A model generated the notes under the pieces. It ran no database searches. It saw only the letters and a list, made by a program, of their open reading frames with translations, and was not told the origin of the DNA. From assembly GCA_002733705.1 (NCBI GenBank), contig NVWP01000009.1, forward strand, positions 1-33,305: 33,305 bases of DNA. The letters run 5' to 3'. Source of the DNA: Henriciella sp. Its GTDB lineage: Bacteria; Pseudomonadota; Alphaproteobacteria; Caulobacterales; Hyphomonadaceae. The stretch's first letter is position 1, and each line of letters begins with the position of its first letter. A program made the position numbers and the translations under genes. Positions 25,889 through 33,305 of this stretch are shown here, piece by piece.

Positions 25889-27166
25889 ATGTCGAACAGC
25901 GCCTCGTCCGGTGAGGGCAAACTTGGTCCGGTATCGGTGTTTGCACTTGCGGCGGGCGGCATGGTGGGTGGCGGGATCTACGTTGCACTCGGCGTCGTCG
26001 TGAAGGCCGCCGGCCAGTGGGCCTGGCTGTCCTTTCTTCTCGCCGGCCTTGTCGCTGTCTCATCGGCGTTCAGCTATGCCCGTCTTTCGGTGGATGCGGG
26101 CCGGTCAGGCGGGGCATTTGAGTTTCTGGAAGAAATGGACCGTGAAGGGCTCGCCGGCACGCTGTCCTGGCTCCTTCTGGGCGGCTATGTCCTGACAATT
26201 GCACTCTATGCCTATGCGTTCGGCCAGTATGTGGCCAATGCCTTCGGGGGCGGTGAATGGCTCAAGCGGGGCCTTGCCATCGCGGCCATGGGCGGGCTCA
26301 CCGGTCTTAATCTTCTGGGTCTGGGCAAGATGACGCGCGTCGAAATCGTGATCGTCGTCGCCAATCTTTCAGCGCTTGTCGCGCTTGCCGTATTCGGTCT
26401 GTTTCAGTGGGCGCCGGAGCAACTGACGGCAGGTATCGAGGCACGGCCGGTTTCAGCGTCTCTCATCGGGGCAGCGGCCATCTTTGTCTCATATGAAGGC
26501 TTCCAGCTGCTGACATATGAGTATGAGGAAATCCGCAAGGCAAAGACCCGCTTCGTCCCGCTGCTCGTCGGATCTGCGCTTACCGTGGTCGCGATCTATG
26601 TGGCCGTCGCGCTCGGCGCCACAATGCTTGCAGGCGCCTCCACTGTGGTCGAGCGGAAAGACGTCGCCCTCGCCGTCGCCGCGCGCGAAGCGTGGGGCCC
26701 TGCCGGCCTTGTCCTCCTGACCATTGCTGCAGGCTTTGCGACCTCTGCCGCCATCAATTCAACGCTTTACTCCTCCGCCAACCTTGCCAAGCGCGTGTCC
26801 GAGGACAATGAACTGCCCAGCCTGTTCGCAAGGACCAACGGGCAAGGCACGCCCTACGCGTCGATCATCGGCTTCGGCCTGGTGGCAGGCATTCTGTCCG
26901 TGACAGGATCGCTGTCAGACCTGGTGGAGGCGGCAAGCCTCGTCTTTCTCGCGACATTCCTGACCGTGAACCTGATCTGCATCCGGAAGCTGGGGCGGTT
27001 TTGGTACATACCACTGACGGGCATTGCGCTCGGGCTTCTTCTGGGTGTGATCCTTGTCTGGCGCCTCGCCCACAATGCGCCCATCAGCCTCGGCATCGTC
27101 ATCTCTCTTGGTCTTGTCGCCTATTTCGTCCGGCCATTCCTGCTGAAGCGGCTGCGTCAGTCCTGA
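25889..27166 (+). CDS. APC-superfamily amino acid permease
   Basis: Inner-membrane secondary transporter of 425 residues with about 11-12 hydrophobic helices. TM1 carries the broken-helix motif ALAAGGMVGGGIYVALG, matching the GIG-type substrate site of APC permeases. SYARLSVDAGRSGGAFEF in TM2-3 and FVSYEGFQLLTYEYEEIRKAK in the TM6 region are also typical. The start at ATG 25889 has GGAG 7 bases upstream. Substrate not determinable; amino acids or polyamines are likely. Its last 10 bases overlap the convergent MmcQ/YjbR gene. Confidence 0.92.
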   Translation: MSNSASSGEGKLGPVSVFALAAGGMVGGGIYVALGVVVKAAGQWAWLSFLLAGLVAVSSAFSYARLSVDAGRSGGAFEFLEEMDREGLAGTLSWLLLGGYVLTIALYAYAFGQYVANAFGGGEWLKRGLAIAAMGGLTGLNLLGLGKMTRVEIVIVVANLSALVALAVFGLFQWAPEQLTAGIEARPVSASLIGAAAIFVSYEGFQLLTYEYEEIRKAKTRFVPLLVGSALTVVAIYVAVALGATMLAGASTVVERKDVALAVAAREAWGPAGLVLLTIAAGFATSAAINSTLYSSANLAKRVSEDNELPSLFARTNGQGTPYASIIGFGLVAGILSVTGSLSDLVEAASLVFLATFLTVNLICIRKLGRFWYIPLTGIALGLLLGVILVWRLAHNAPISLGIVISLGLVAYFVRPFLLKRLRQS

Positions 27167-27522
27167 TTGAGGCCAAGCTCGCGCTGGCGGCGCTTCGAAA
27201 GGCCCAGCGAGACCAGCCGGTAGCTTTCAAGCAGATAGTCTTTCAGCGCCTCATCATCGACGGCCTCTTCGCTGAAGCGCTGGATCCACTTCATGCCGCG
27301 CGAAGCAAGATGAGGCGCCCCCTGGCACCCCGGCTGTTCTTTCAGAATATCAAAGGCAAGCTCGGAGACCTTGAAACTGCAGCGAAATCCGCCCTGCTTG
27401 TCATCGCCGGCGATCGCGAACACCTTGCCGTCCACCTTCCAGACATGGCTGCCGCCCCACTGAACGACATGGCTGGTATGGGCAAGGGTTTCGCAGAATG
27501 CGTTATAGGTCTTGATGTCCAA
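27157..27522 (-). CDS. MmcQ/YjbR family protein
   Basis: Small soluble protein of 121 residues with the CyaY-like/YjbR fold. Family features: YNAFCETLAHTSHVVQWGGSHVWKV, VFAIAGDD near 32-39, FKVSELAFDIL, and a C-terminal ESYRLVSLGLSKRRQRE. The start is TTG 27522: GGGAGG (27529-27534) lies 6 bases upstream and no ATG or GTG is available in frame nearby. It is 29 bases downstream of egtD on the same strand, so it is probably the third gene of the ergothioneine operon. MmcQ/YjbR proteins are presumed DNA-binding but have no firm function. Confidence 0.88.
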   Translation of the reverse strand: MDIKTYNAFCETLAHTSHVVQWGGSHVWKVDGKVFAIAGDDKQGGFRCSFKVSELAFDILKEQPGCQGAPHLASRGMKWIQRFSEEAVDDEALKDYLLESYRLVSLGLSKRRQRELGLNQD

Positions 27523-27528
27523 CCGGCC

Positions 27529-27534
27529 CCTCCC
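27529..27534 (-). promoter_or_regulatory. Shine-Dalgarno that points to a TTG start
   Basis: GGGAGG on the minus strand, 6 bases before TTG 27522 of the MmcQ/YjbR gene. It is the strongest start signal in this short gap after egtD. Confidence 0.6.
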
Positions 27535-27551
27535 TGCGGCGGGTTAAATCC

Positions 27552-28493
27552 TCAGGCCGCCTCCAGCAGGACCACAGCGAAGAGGCCGTCCTCATCGGTC
27601 CATTTGCGGGTCAGCGTCCAGCCTGCATTTTCCGCCATTCCGGCAAAACGGTCGAGCGCAATCTTGCGGGAGTTCTCTGTATGGATCGTCTCGCCCTCCG
27701 CAAAACTGAACTCGCGGCCGGCCACCGTCACCGTCTGATCCTTCAGGCTGCGAAGGTGCATCTCGATCCGGCTATCCTCACTGTTCCAGCGCGCTTCATG
27801 CTTGAAGGCGGACACGTCGAAGCTGCCCTCCAGCTCCCGGTTGATGCGTTCCAGCAGGTTGAGATTGAAGTCCGCGGTCACACCCCCGGCATCGTCATAG
27901 GCCGGAATAAGGATGTCAGGCGATTTGGGCTGATCGAGGCCGATGATGAAACAGGCCTCGTCGCCGAGATCCTCGCGCGTAGTCTTGAGAAAGCGGTCAA
28001 TCTCCCGGTCGAGCAAATTGCCCATGGTCGAGCCGGGAAAGAAACCGGCCCGGCGGCGCCCACCTTCAGGAAGACTTGCGCCGAGATTGGAGGCCATGAA
28101 ATCGGACGCGACTGGATAGATGTCCAGGTCGGGATAGAAGGCTCTCAGCTCGTTGGCTGACGCTTCGAGATGTTCAGACGAGATGTCTACCGGCACAAAG
28201 GCTCGGGGCGCCTCAAGCGCGTCCAGGAGAATGCGCACCTTCATCAGGCTGCCCGCACCATATTCGACAATCACCGCATCTGGGCCGATGGCGTTCGCCA
28301 TGTCCCGCGCCTGCCCGGTCAGGATTTTCAGCTCGGTGCGCGTGGGATAATATTCGTCAAGCTCGGTAATCTCGTCGAACAGCTGCGAGCCACGGGCATC
28401 GTAAAGCCAGCGGCTGGGGATCGCCTTACGGCGCGCCGACAATCCGGCGAGCACATCGTCGAGAAAGGGGTTTGTGGCTTCGCCGTCCATCAT
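27552..28493 (-). CDS. egtD: L-histidine N(alpha)-methyltransferase EgtD
   Basis: SAM-dependent enzyme that trimethylates histidine to hercynine, the first step to ergothioneine. 313 residues, close to the family norm of about 320. Motifs: [44 protein letters not shown] (SAM loop), [23 protein letters not shown] and [14 protein letters not shown], then the C-terminal [20 protein letters not shown]. It overlaps egtB by 4 bases (ATGA); AAAGGA lies just upstream of tandem ATGs at 28493 and 28490, so the start is uncertain by one residue. egtB-egtD order with coupling supports a shared pathway. Confidence 0.96.
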   Translation of the reverse strand: MMDGEATNPFLDDVLAGLSARRKAIPSRWLYDARGSQLFDEITELDEYYPTRTELKILTGQARDMANAIGPDAVIVEYGAGSLMKVRILLDALEAPRAFVPVDISSEHLEASANELRAFYPDLDIYPVASDFMASNLGASLPEGGRRRAGFFPGSTMGNLLDREIDRFLKTTREDLGDEACFIIGLDQPKSPDILIPAYDDAGGVTADFNLNLLERINRELEGSFDVSAFKHEARWNSEDSRIEMHLRSLKDQTVTVAGREFSFAEGETIHTENSRKIALDRFAGMAENAGWTLTRKWTDEDGLFAVVLLEAA

Positions 28494-29758
28494 GCGTCCT
28501 TTGCGAGTCTTACGCCGCAGAACTGCCAGCGTTTATCGGGGTGAAAGAAATTCCGGTATGTCGGGCGAATATGGCCTGCAGGTGTAACGCACGAGCCGCC
28601 CCGCAGGACCATCTGCCCGCTCATGAACTTGCCATTATATTCGCCGACAGCGCCCTCGGGCGCTCTGAAGCCCGGATAGGGGAGAAAAGCGCTGCGCGTC
28701 CATTCCCAGACATCGCCGAACATGCCGGCAAGCCCGTCCGCACTCTGCGGCGCCGGGCTGAGCCGGCCTGTGCCGGCATCATTGCCGTTCACGGGCAGAC
28801 CACTCGCCGCGAGTTCCCATTCCGCTTCACTGGGCAGGCGGGCCCCGGCCCAGCTGGCATAGGCGTCGGCTTCATACTGGCTCACATGGCAGACGGGCGC
28901 CTCGGGATCCACCGGCTGCGCACCGCGCAACGTCATGGTCCACCATTCGCCGTCGCGTCTGTGCCAGTAGAGCGGCGCTTGCCAGCCCTGCGCCTGGCGG
29001 GCGGCCCAGCCATCCGACAGCCAGAACCGTGTCTGGTCATAGCCGCCATCCTCGATGAAGGAGATCCATTCGCCATTCGTCACCGTGCGGCTGGCAAGCT
29101 CGAAGGGATAGACATAGGTCTGGTGGCGCGGCGCTTCGCAATCATAATGAAACCCCTCCCCCTCGTGCCCCATGTGTATCAGGCCGGCTTCGAAACGGTG
29201 CCAGGTGAGCGGGGTAGCCGGTGCGGTCATCGCGCGCGGCTCTGACGGCCTGAAAGCGGGTTTCAGCGGGTTCTGTGCGAACAGGTGCAGGATATCGGTC
29301 AGGAACAGCTCCTGATGCTGCTGCTCATGATGGATGCCCAGCGTGACCAGCTCCGCGACTGCAGGCTCCACATCCGTGCCAAGCAGCTCTTCCATCGCAG
29401 CATCCACATGCGCCCTGAAAGCCAGGACGTGGTCAAGCGAGGGCCGTGTCAGCATGCCCCGGCGCGGGCGTGGATGGCGCTCGCCTACGGCATCGTAATA
29501 GGAATTGAAAAGATACTCGAAAGCCGGATCGAATTCCTCATAGCCGGCAAGGTGCGGCTTCAGGATAAAACACTCAAAGAACCAGGTCACATGGGCCAGA
29601 TGCCATTTTGCCGGGCTTGCATCCTCCATGGACTGCACCGTTGCATCGGCGTCCGATAGCCCCTCGGCCAGAGCGCGCGAATAAGCACGCATCTCCTGAA
29701 AATCTGCGAGCATACGGGCCAGATTATTCGGCGCGCTTGATGGGCGGGCTGAAAGCAT
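28490..29758 (-). CDS. egtB: Ergothioneine biosynthesis sulfoxide synthase EgtB
   Basis: Non-heme iron enzyme that joins hercynine to a thiol donor using O2. 422 residues. The N-terminal DinB-like domain carries the iron ligands: H56 in [11 protein letters not shown], and H144 and H148 in the HX3HXE motif (HEQQHQE, 144-150). The C-terminal formylglycine-generating-enzyme-like domain contains [36 protein letters not shown] and [26 protein letters not shown] lies 6 bases before ATG 29758. No egtA, egtC or egtE is nearby, so cysteine rather than gamma-glutamylcysteine may be the thiol donor, which is an inference. Confidence 0.95.
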   Translation of the reverse strand: MLSARPSSAPNNLARMLADFQEMRAYSRALAEGLSDADATVQSMEDASPAKWHLAHVTWFFECFILKPHLAGYEEFDPAFEYLFNSYYDAVGERHPRPRRGMLTRPSLDHVLAFRAHVDAAMEELLGTDVEPAVAELVTLGIHHEQQHQELFLTDILHLFAQNPLKPAFRPSEPRAMTAPATPLTWHRFEAGLIHMGHEGEGFHYDCEAPRHQTYVYPFELASRTVTNGEWISFIEDGGYDQTRFWLSDGWAARQAQGWQAPLYWHRRDGEWWTMTLRGAQPVDPEAPVCHVSQYEADAYASWAGARLPSEAEWELAASGLPVNGNDAGTGRLSPAPQSADGLAGMFGDVWEWTRSAFLPYPGFRAPEGAVGEYNGKFMSGQMVLRGGSCVTPAGHIRPTYRNFFHPDKRWQFCGVRLAKDA

Positions 29759-29983
29759 GTGGCATCCTTTAATTGGCGTCTCTGGGCATGGCTAACTTGA
29801 TGAGACAACTATAGCGCGTGCTGGACACGACAATGCGTCCAGACGGAAGTCATCGGGCAATTGCAGCATCCATTTGTCAAATCGAGCACAATCCGCAATG
29901 GAATCAGCGCCTTCAACGCCTCGTTAAGTAAAGTCGGACATTCATGAAATTAAGGACAGAATGACCGGCAGGCACACCAACCG

Positions 29984-31567
29984 ATGGACCCTGAACTTGC
30001 AGATCTACTACCGCTGTTCATCAGCGAGGTTGTGCCCGTCCGCAATGAGGACGGTGCCATTGTCGATCTTGAATGGGTCTACGCCAACAGGCTGATGAAT
30101 GAAGCTCTGGTTGGCGACGGCCAGTCCATTGTTGGAAGACGTGTCTTCGAATTCGACCCTGAATACCGCACGGCGCGTAACACGCGCGAAATCCTGGACG
30201 TGATCCGGAGCGGGCAGCCAGTCACCTTCATGACCGATGAGGGCCGGGCAGCAAAAAAGGTCGGACGGGTCATCAAGACGACACTCACCCCGACACGGCG
30301 CGGCGTCCTGTGCTGCTCACACGAGGTCACCGAACTTGCCAAGGCGCGCGACAAGGCCATCGGCGAGGCAGAGCGTCTGAAACTCGCCTGCGACCACGCC
30401 CTGCACGCCATCCTGCTGAGCGATCACAATGGGACTGTGACCTATGTGAACAGCGCCCTGGAGGAACTTCTGGGCTGTCGCTCAAGCGATCTTGTGGGAC
30501 ACAATTGCCGCAAGCTGCTCGGCCGGCCTTCCCTGCCTGCAGAAGAGGAACTCCTGAAGGAGGTCGCGAGAAATGGCTCCTTCAAAAATGTTCATGAATG
30601 CGAACTTGTATCGGCGGCGGGAGAGACAATCCTGACATCGATTGCGATCAACAGCGCCTTTCTCGCTGGCCAGACCGAGCCGGTGCATATCGCGCATATT
30701 CAGGATATCCGGCCGGAGCGCCGCCGCGTGGCAGAGCTCAATGATGCGCTGGGACGCGCAGAAGAGGCGACGCGGCTGAAGTCGCAGTTTCTGGCCAATA
30801 TGAGCCATGAAATCCGCACGCCTCTCAACGGCGTTCTGGGCATGGCGCAGATCCTCGCCCAGGATAGCCTTACCGACGTGCAGGCCGAAAACGTGTCCAT
30901 CATCCTCGAGTCCGGACGCGCCCTGATGTCATTGCTGAATGACGTTCTGGATCTTTCCAAGATCGAGGCAGGCAAGTTCGAACTTTCACCGCATCCGATC
31001 GACGTGCGCCAGAAGCTCAACAGTATTTTCCGACTGCATAAGCCGTCGGCCGAGGAAAAAGACCTCTCCTTTCGCCTTTTCATCGATGACAGCGTCCCGG
31101 CCTACCTGATTCTGGACTGCATTCGTCTGCGCCAATGCGTGAGCAACCTGATTTCCAACGCAATCAAGTTCACGGCACGCGGCGAAGTGCTGATTGCCGT
31201 CAAAGCGGACCCGCGTTCGCACGGCTATTCAGACCTGACCGTACATGTGTCGGATACAGGCTGCGGCATTCCAGAAGACAAGGTCGACCATATCTTCGCG
31301 TCCTTCTCCCAAGCCGATGGATCCATCACACGCAAATTCGGCGGGACAGGGCTCGGCCTCTCGATCAGCCAGAGCCTCGCGCGCCTCATGGGCGGCGATA
31401 TCACCGTGGTGAGCGAAGCTGAGCGCGGATCGGTATTTACGCTGCGGATTCCGGCAGAAATTGCAGAGTACAAAGGCCGGGAGGCAGCTTCACCGAACGC
31501 ATCCTTCAGTTCAGGAGGAAACGAGCAAAAGCCTGACAGGTCGTTCGCCCACAAGTCCGCGATCTAG
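29984..31567 (+). CDS. Soluble PAS-PAS sensor histidine kinase, no receiver domain
   Basis: Cytoplasmic two-component sensor of 527 residues with no transmembrane segment. Domain order: PAS-like 1 (about 5-115), PAS 2 (about 133-245, [23 protein letters not shown]), short coiled coil (about 246-265), HisKA with phospho-accepting H275 ([10 protein letters not shown]), and HATPase_c with N-box [10 protein letters not shown] (388-397), G1 DTGCGIP (424-430), FSQADGS (441-447) and GGTGLGL (453-459). The tail of about 35 residues is Ser/Asn/Lys rich. Kinases with this catalytic core often carry a C-terminal receiver; here the gene stops without one and no response regulator is in the window. The start has only a weak Shine-Dalgarno. 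Its stop codon overlaps that of the convergent acyl-CoA dehydrogenase gene. Confidence 0.93.
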   Translation: MDPELADLLPLFISEVVPVRNEDGAIVDLEWVYANRLMNEALVGDGQSIVGRRVFEFDPEYRTARNTREILDVIRSGQPVTFMTDEGRAAKKVGRVIKTTLTPTRRGVLCCSHEVTELAKARDKAIGEAERLKLACDHALHAILLSDHNGTVTYVNSALEELLGCRSSDLVGHNCRKLLGRPSLPAEEELLKEVARNGSFKNVHECELVSAAGETILTSIAINSAFLAGQTEPVHIAHIQDIRPERRRVAELNDALGRAEEATRLKSQFLANMSHEIRTPLNGVLGMAQILAQDSLTDVQAENVSIILESGRALMSLLNDVLDLSKIEAGKFELSPHPIDVRQKLNSIFRLHKPSAEEKDLSFRLFIDDSVPAYLILDCIRLRQCVSNLISNAIKFTARGEVLIAVKADPRSHGYSDLTVHVSDTGCGIPEDKVDHIFASFSQADGSITRKFGGTGLGLSISQSLARLMGGDITVVSEAERGSVFTLRIPAEIAEYKGREAASPNASFSSGGNEQKPDRSFAHKSAI

Positions 31568-32736
31568 CCCGTCTCCCCGAAAAGCTCGCGGCCGATGAGC
31601 CAGCGGCGGATTTCCGACGTCCCTGCCCCGATTTCGTACAGTTTGGCATCGCGCAGCAGGCGGCCCGTGGGATATTCGTTGATATAGCCATTGCCGCCCA
31701 GCAGCTGGATCGCGTCGAGGGCGATCTTGGTGGCGAGCTCTGCGGCATAGAGAATGGCGCCGGCCGCATCCTTGCGCGCCGTCTCGCCGCGGTCACAGGC
31801 CTTGGCAACAGTGTAGACATAGGCCTTGGCGGCGTTCATCTGAACATACATGTCGGCAAGCTTGCCCTGCACCAACTGGAATTCGCCAATCGACTGGCCG
31901 AACTGTTTGCGGTCGTGAACATAGGGCAGGACGACATCCATACAGGCCTGCATGATACCCGTCGGGCCTGCGGCGAGGACCGCGCGTTCATAGTCGAGAC
32001 CGCTCATCAGGACTTCGACGCCGCCGTTCAGCGGGCCCATGATGTTCTCTTCGGGCACTTCACAGTCTTCAAAGACCAGCTCACCAGTCTCCGAGCCGCG
32101 CATACCCAGCTTGTCGAGCTTCTGGGCGACGGAGAAGCCTTTCATGCCGCGTTCAATGATGAAGGCTGTGATGCCGCGCGACTTCTTCTCAGGCTCGGTC
32201 TTGGCATAGACGATCAGCGTGTCGGCATCCGGTGAATTGGTGATCCACATCTTCGAGCCGTTGAGGATGTAGCGATCACCCTTCTTCTCGGCTTTCAGCT
32301 TCATTGAGACAACGTCAGATCCTGCGCCGCTTTCGGACATGGCGAGGCCGCCCAGATGCTCACCCGTGACAAGCTTTTCCAGGTAGCGCTTCTTCTGGTC
32401 GTCATTGCCCCAGCGGCGAAGCTGGTTCACGCAAAGATTGGAGTGCGCACCATAGGACAGGCCAACAGAGGCAGAGGCGCGTGAAATCTCTTCCATCGCG
32501 ACAACATGTTCGAGATAGCCCAGCCCGGTGCCGCCCCATTCTTCCTCAACGGTGATGCCAAGCAGCCCCAGCTCGCCCATCTTGGGCAGGAGGTGACGGG
32601 GAAAGACGTCCGTGCGGTCAATCTCGGCAGCCAGGGGAGCGATCTGATCGGCGGCAAAACTTTTCACGGTTTCACGGATCATGTCGGCGGTTTCGCCGAG
32701 ATCGAAGTTCAGTGTGGGATATGTGTTCGGGATCAT
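31564..32736 (-). CDS. liuA: Isovaleryl-CoA dehydrogenase
   Basis: FAD-dependent acyl-CoA dehydrogenase of 390 residues that converts isovaleryl-CoA to 3-methylcrotonyl-CoA, the substrate of the carboxylase encoded at 15797-22945. Features: [21 protein letters not shown] (FAD/substrate region near 131-151), [31 protein letters not shown] with E250 aligned to the isovaleryl-type catalytic Glu (in the fourth helix of the C-domain and not at the later position used by medium-chain enzymes), and [35 protein letters not shown] near the end. That Glu position and the overall similarity support IVD over generic acyl-CoA dehydrogenases. It is followed after a 57-base gap upstream by an acidic membrane protein gene on the same strand. 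Confidence 0.93.
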   Translation of the reverse strand: MIPNTYPTLNFDLGETADMIRETVKSFAADQIAPLAAEIDRTDVFPRHLLPKMGELGLLGITVEEEWGGTGLGYLEHVVAMEEISRASASVGLSYGAHSNLCVNQLRRWGNDDQKKRYLEKLVTGEHLGGLAMSESGAGSDVVSMKLKAEKKGDRYILNGSKMWITNSPDADTLIVYAKTEPEKKSRGITAFIIERGMKGFSVAQKLDKLGMRGSETGELVFEDCEVPEENIMGPLNGGVEVLMSGLDYERAVLAAGPTGIMQACMDVVLPYVHDRKQFGQSIGEFQLVQGKLADMYVQMNAAKAYVYTVAKACDRGETARKDAAGAILYAAELATKIALDAIQLLGGNGYINEYPTGRLLRDAKLYEIGAGTSEIRRWLIGRELFGETG

Positions 32737-32793
32737 GGCTGGGATTTAGCCATGATTGCCCCGAAAGCCAATGGCGCGAATGGTATCCGCGGC

Positions 32794-33305
32794 TCAGCCT
32801 TCCTGTTTGCCGCCCATGAGCGCCTTGATGCAGTAATAGGCCATGACAATGCAGATCAGGCCGCCCAGCAGCATCAGGAAAGGTGGAAGGTAGGCCATCA
32901 TCTCGGTCTGTTCGGCCTGCTCCATTCCGAACCAGCCGAACTCGGCCGAGCCGCCATAGGTAAAGAGGCCTGCGCCGACGAGTGCCAGGATGGCGAACAG
33001 CAGGGTTTCCAGCGGCCCTTCGCGCACTTCATCCTCTTCGTCGCGTCCTTCAGACAGCCAAACGTCGGACGGGCGCAGATCATCAATCAGGATGCGGCCG
33101 CGTTCGTCACGGTTTTCATTGTCGTCTTCGTCTTCAAGCGAGGCAGCGCTCAGCGGCTCAAGATCGACATCGAAATCTGCATCCGTTTCGAGGTCTTCAG
33201 CCTCGCTGGCATCAGCGTCTGCGGCCGTGGAAGTCTCGTCTTCGGTCTCGCTGGCAGCGGCGGCTTCCTCATCGGAAGAGGCAACGGCTTCAGCCGTCTC
33301 AGCTT
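32794..33305 (-). CDS. Acidic two-helix membrane protein, 5' end beyond the window
   Basis: The open frame runs from the stop at 32794 to the window edge without a stop; at least 169 residues are encoded. Reading minus strand, the visible N-terminal part (about 90 residues) is very rich in Glu, Asp, Ala and Ser, then comes GRILIDDLRPSDVWLSEG, and finally two hydrophobic helices (LETLLFAILALVGAGLFTY and a second near YLPPFLMLLGGLICIVMAYY) with a short Lys-rich C-terminus. GTG 33027 is internal, not the true start, since acidic coding sequence continues upstream. I do not recognise the family. A membrane-anchored protein with a disordered acidic cytoplasmic arm is the simplest reading. It lies upstream of the isovaleryl-CoA dehydrogenase gene by 57 bases. 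Confidence 0.75.
   Translation of the reverse strand, partial: AETAEAVASSDEEAAAASETEDETSTAADADASEAEDLETDADFDVDLEPLSAASLEDEDDNENRDERGRILIDDLRPSDVWLSEGRDEEDEVREGPLETLLFAILALVGAGLFTYGGSAEFGWFGMEQAEQTEMMAYLPPFLMLLGGLICIVMAYYCIKALMGGKQEG

Noticed and set aside
29759-29983. Riboswitch or small RNA in the egtB/kinase gap
   Set aside because: This 225-base region is relatively AT-rich and surely contains two promoters, but I found no strong hairpin, terminator or known riboswitch core.

Overview
The window looks like chromosomal core DNA from an alphaproteobacterium, most likely of the Hyphomonadaceae/Maricaulales type. This is inferred from high GC content, a clear MipZ cell-division ATPase, the sulfite-reduction order cysG-DUF2849-(GST)-cysI-DUF934-cysH, a phasin gene and a liu-type leucine degradation set. 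No database was consulted. I see no rRNA, tRNA, CRISPR array, insertion sequence, integrase or phage gene. Coding density is very high: no gene-free stretch exceeds 300 bases, and the longest gaps are 29759-29983 (225 bases) and 11267-11480 (214 bases).

Layout. 1-793 holds the 3' part of an AbgT-family transporter, apparently frameshifted near base 40, closed by a strong terminator. 870-1802 is a GcvA-like LysR regulator divergent from an assimilatory sulfate/sulfite reduction operon (1919-7155), which makes siroheme, reduces sulfite and reduces APS. 7281-9252 holds a periplasmic L,D-transpeptidase, a convergent panC and a small unknown gene. 9304-10200 is mipZ. 10280-11266 is a D,D-carboxypeptidase divergent from a phasin gene (11481-11894); the region between them is rich in palindromes. 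12022-15202 carries a DUF1499 gene, the N-degron adaptor clpS and the unfoldase clpA. 

15297-22945 (minus strand) is a probable leucine-degradation operon: methylcrotonyl-CoA carboxylase beta, a flavodoxin-fold oxidoreductase, an acyltransferase-3 membrane protein, methylglutaconyl-CoA hydratase, a DUF817 membrane protein, methylcrotonyl-CoA carboxylase alpha and DUF1489. The isovaleryl-CoA dehydrogenase that would feed it sits about 8.6 kb away at 31564-32736. Between them lie a cyclic-nucleotide-domain/patatin esterase, an aldo/keto reductase, an APC permease, an MmcQ/YjbR protein, the ergothioneine pair egtB-egtD, and a soluble PAS-PAS histidine kinase without a receiver domain. The window ends inside an acidic two-helix membrane protein of unknown function.

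I do not see a clearly new multi-gene system. The points most worth a second look are: a calcium-loop-like insertion, with loss of the phosphate-binding arginine, in the cNMP domain of the patatin protein; the palindromes in the carboxypeptidase/phasin intergenic region; a GST gene translationally embedded in the sulfur operon; a CtrA-like half-site near mipZ; and a possible leaderless mRNA for the DUF1499 gene.
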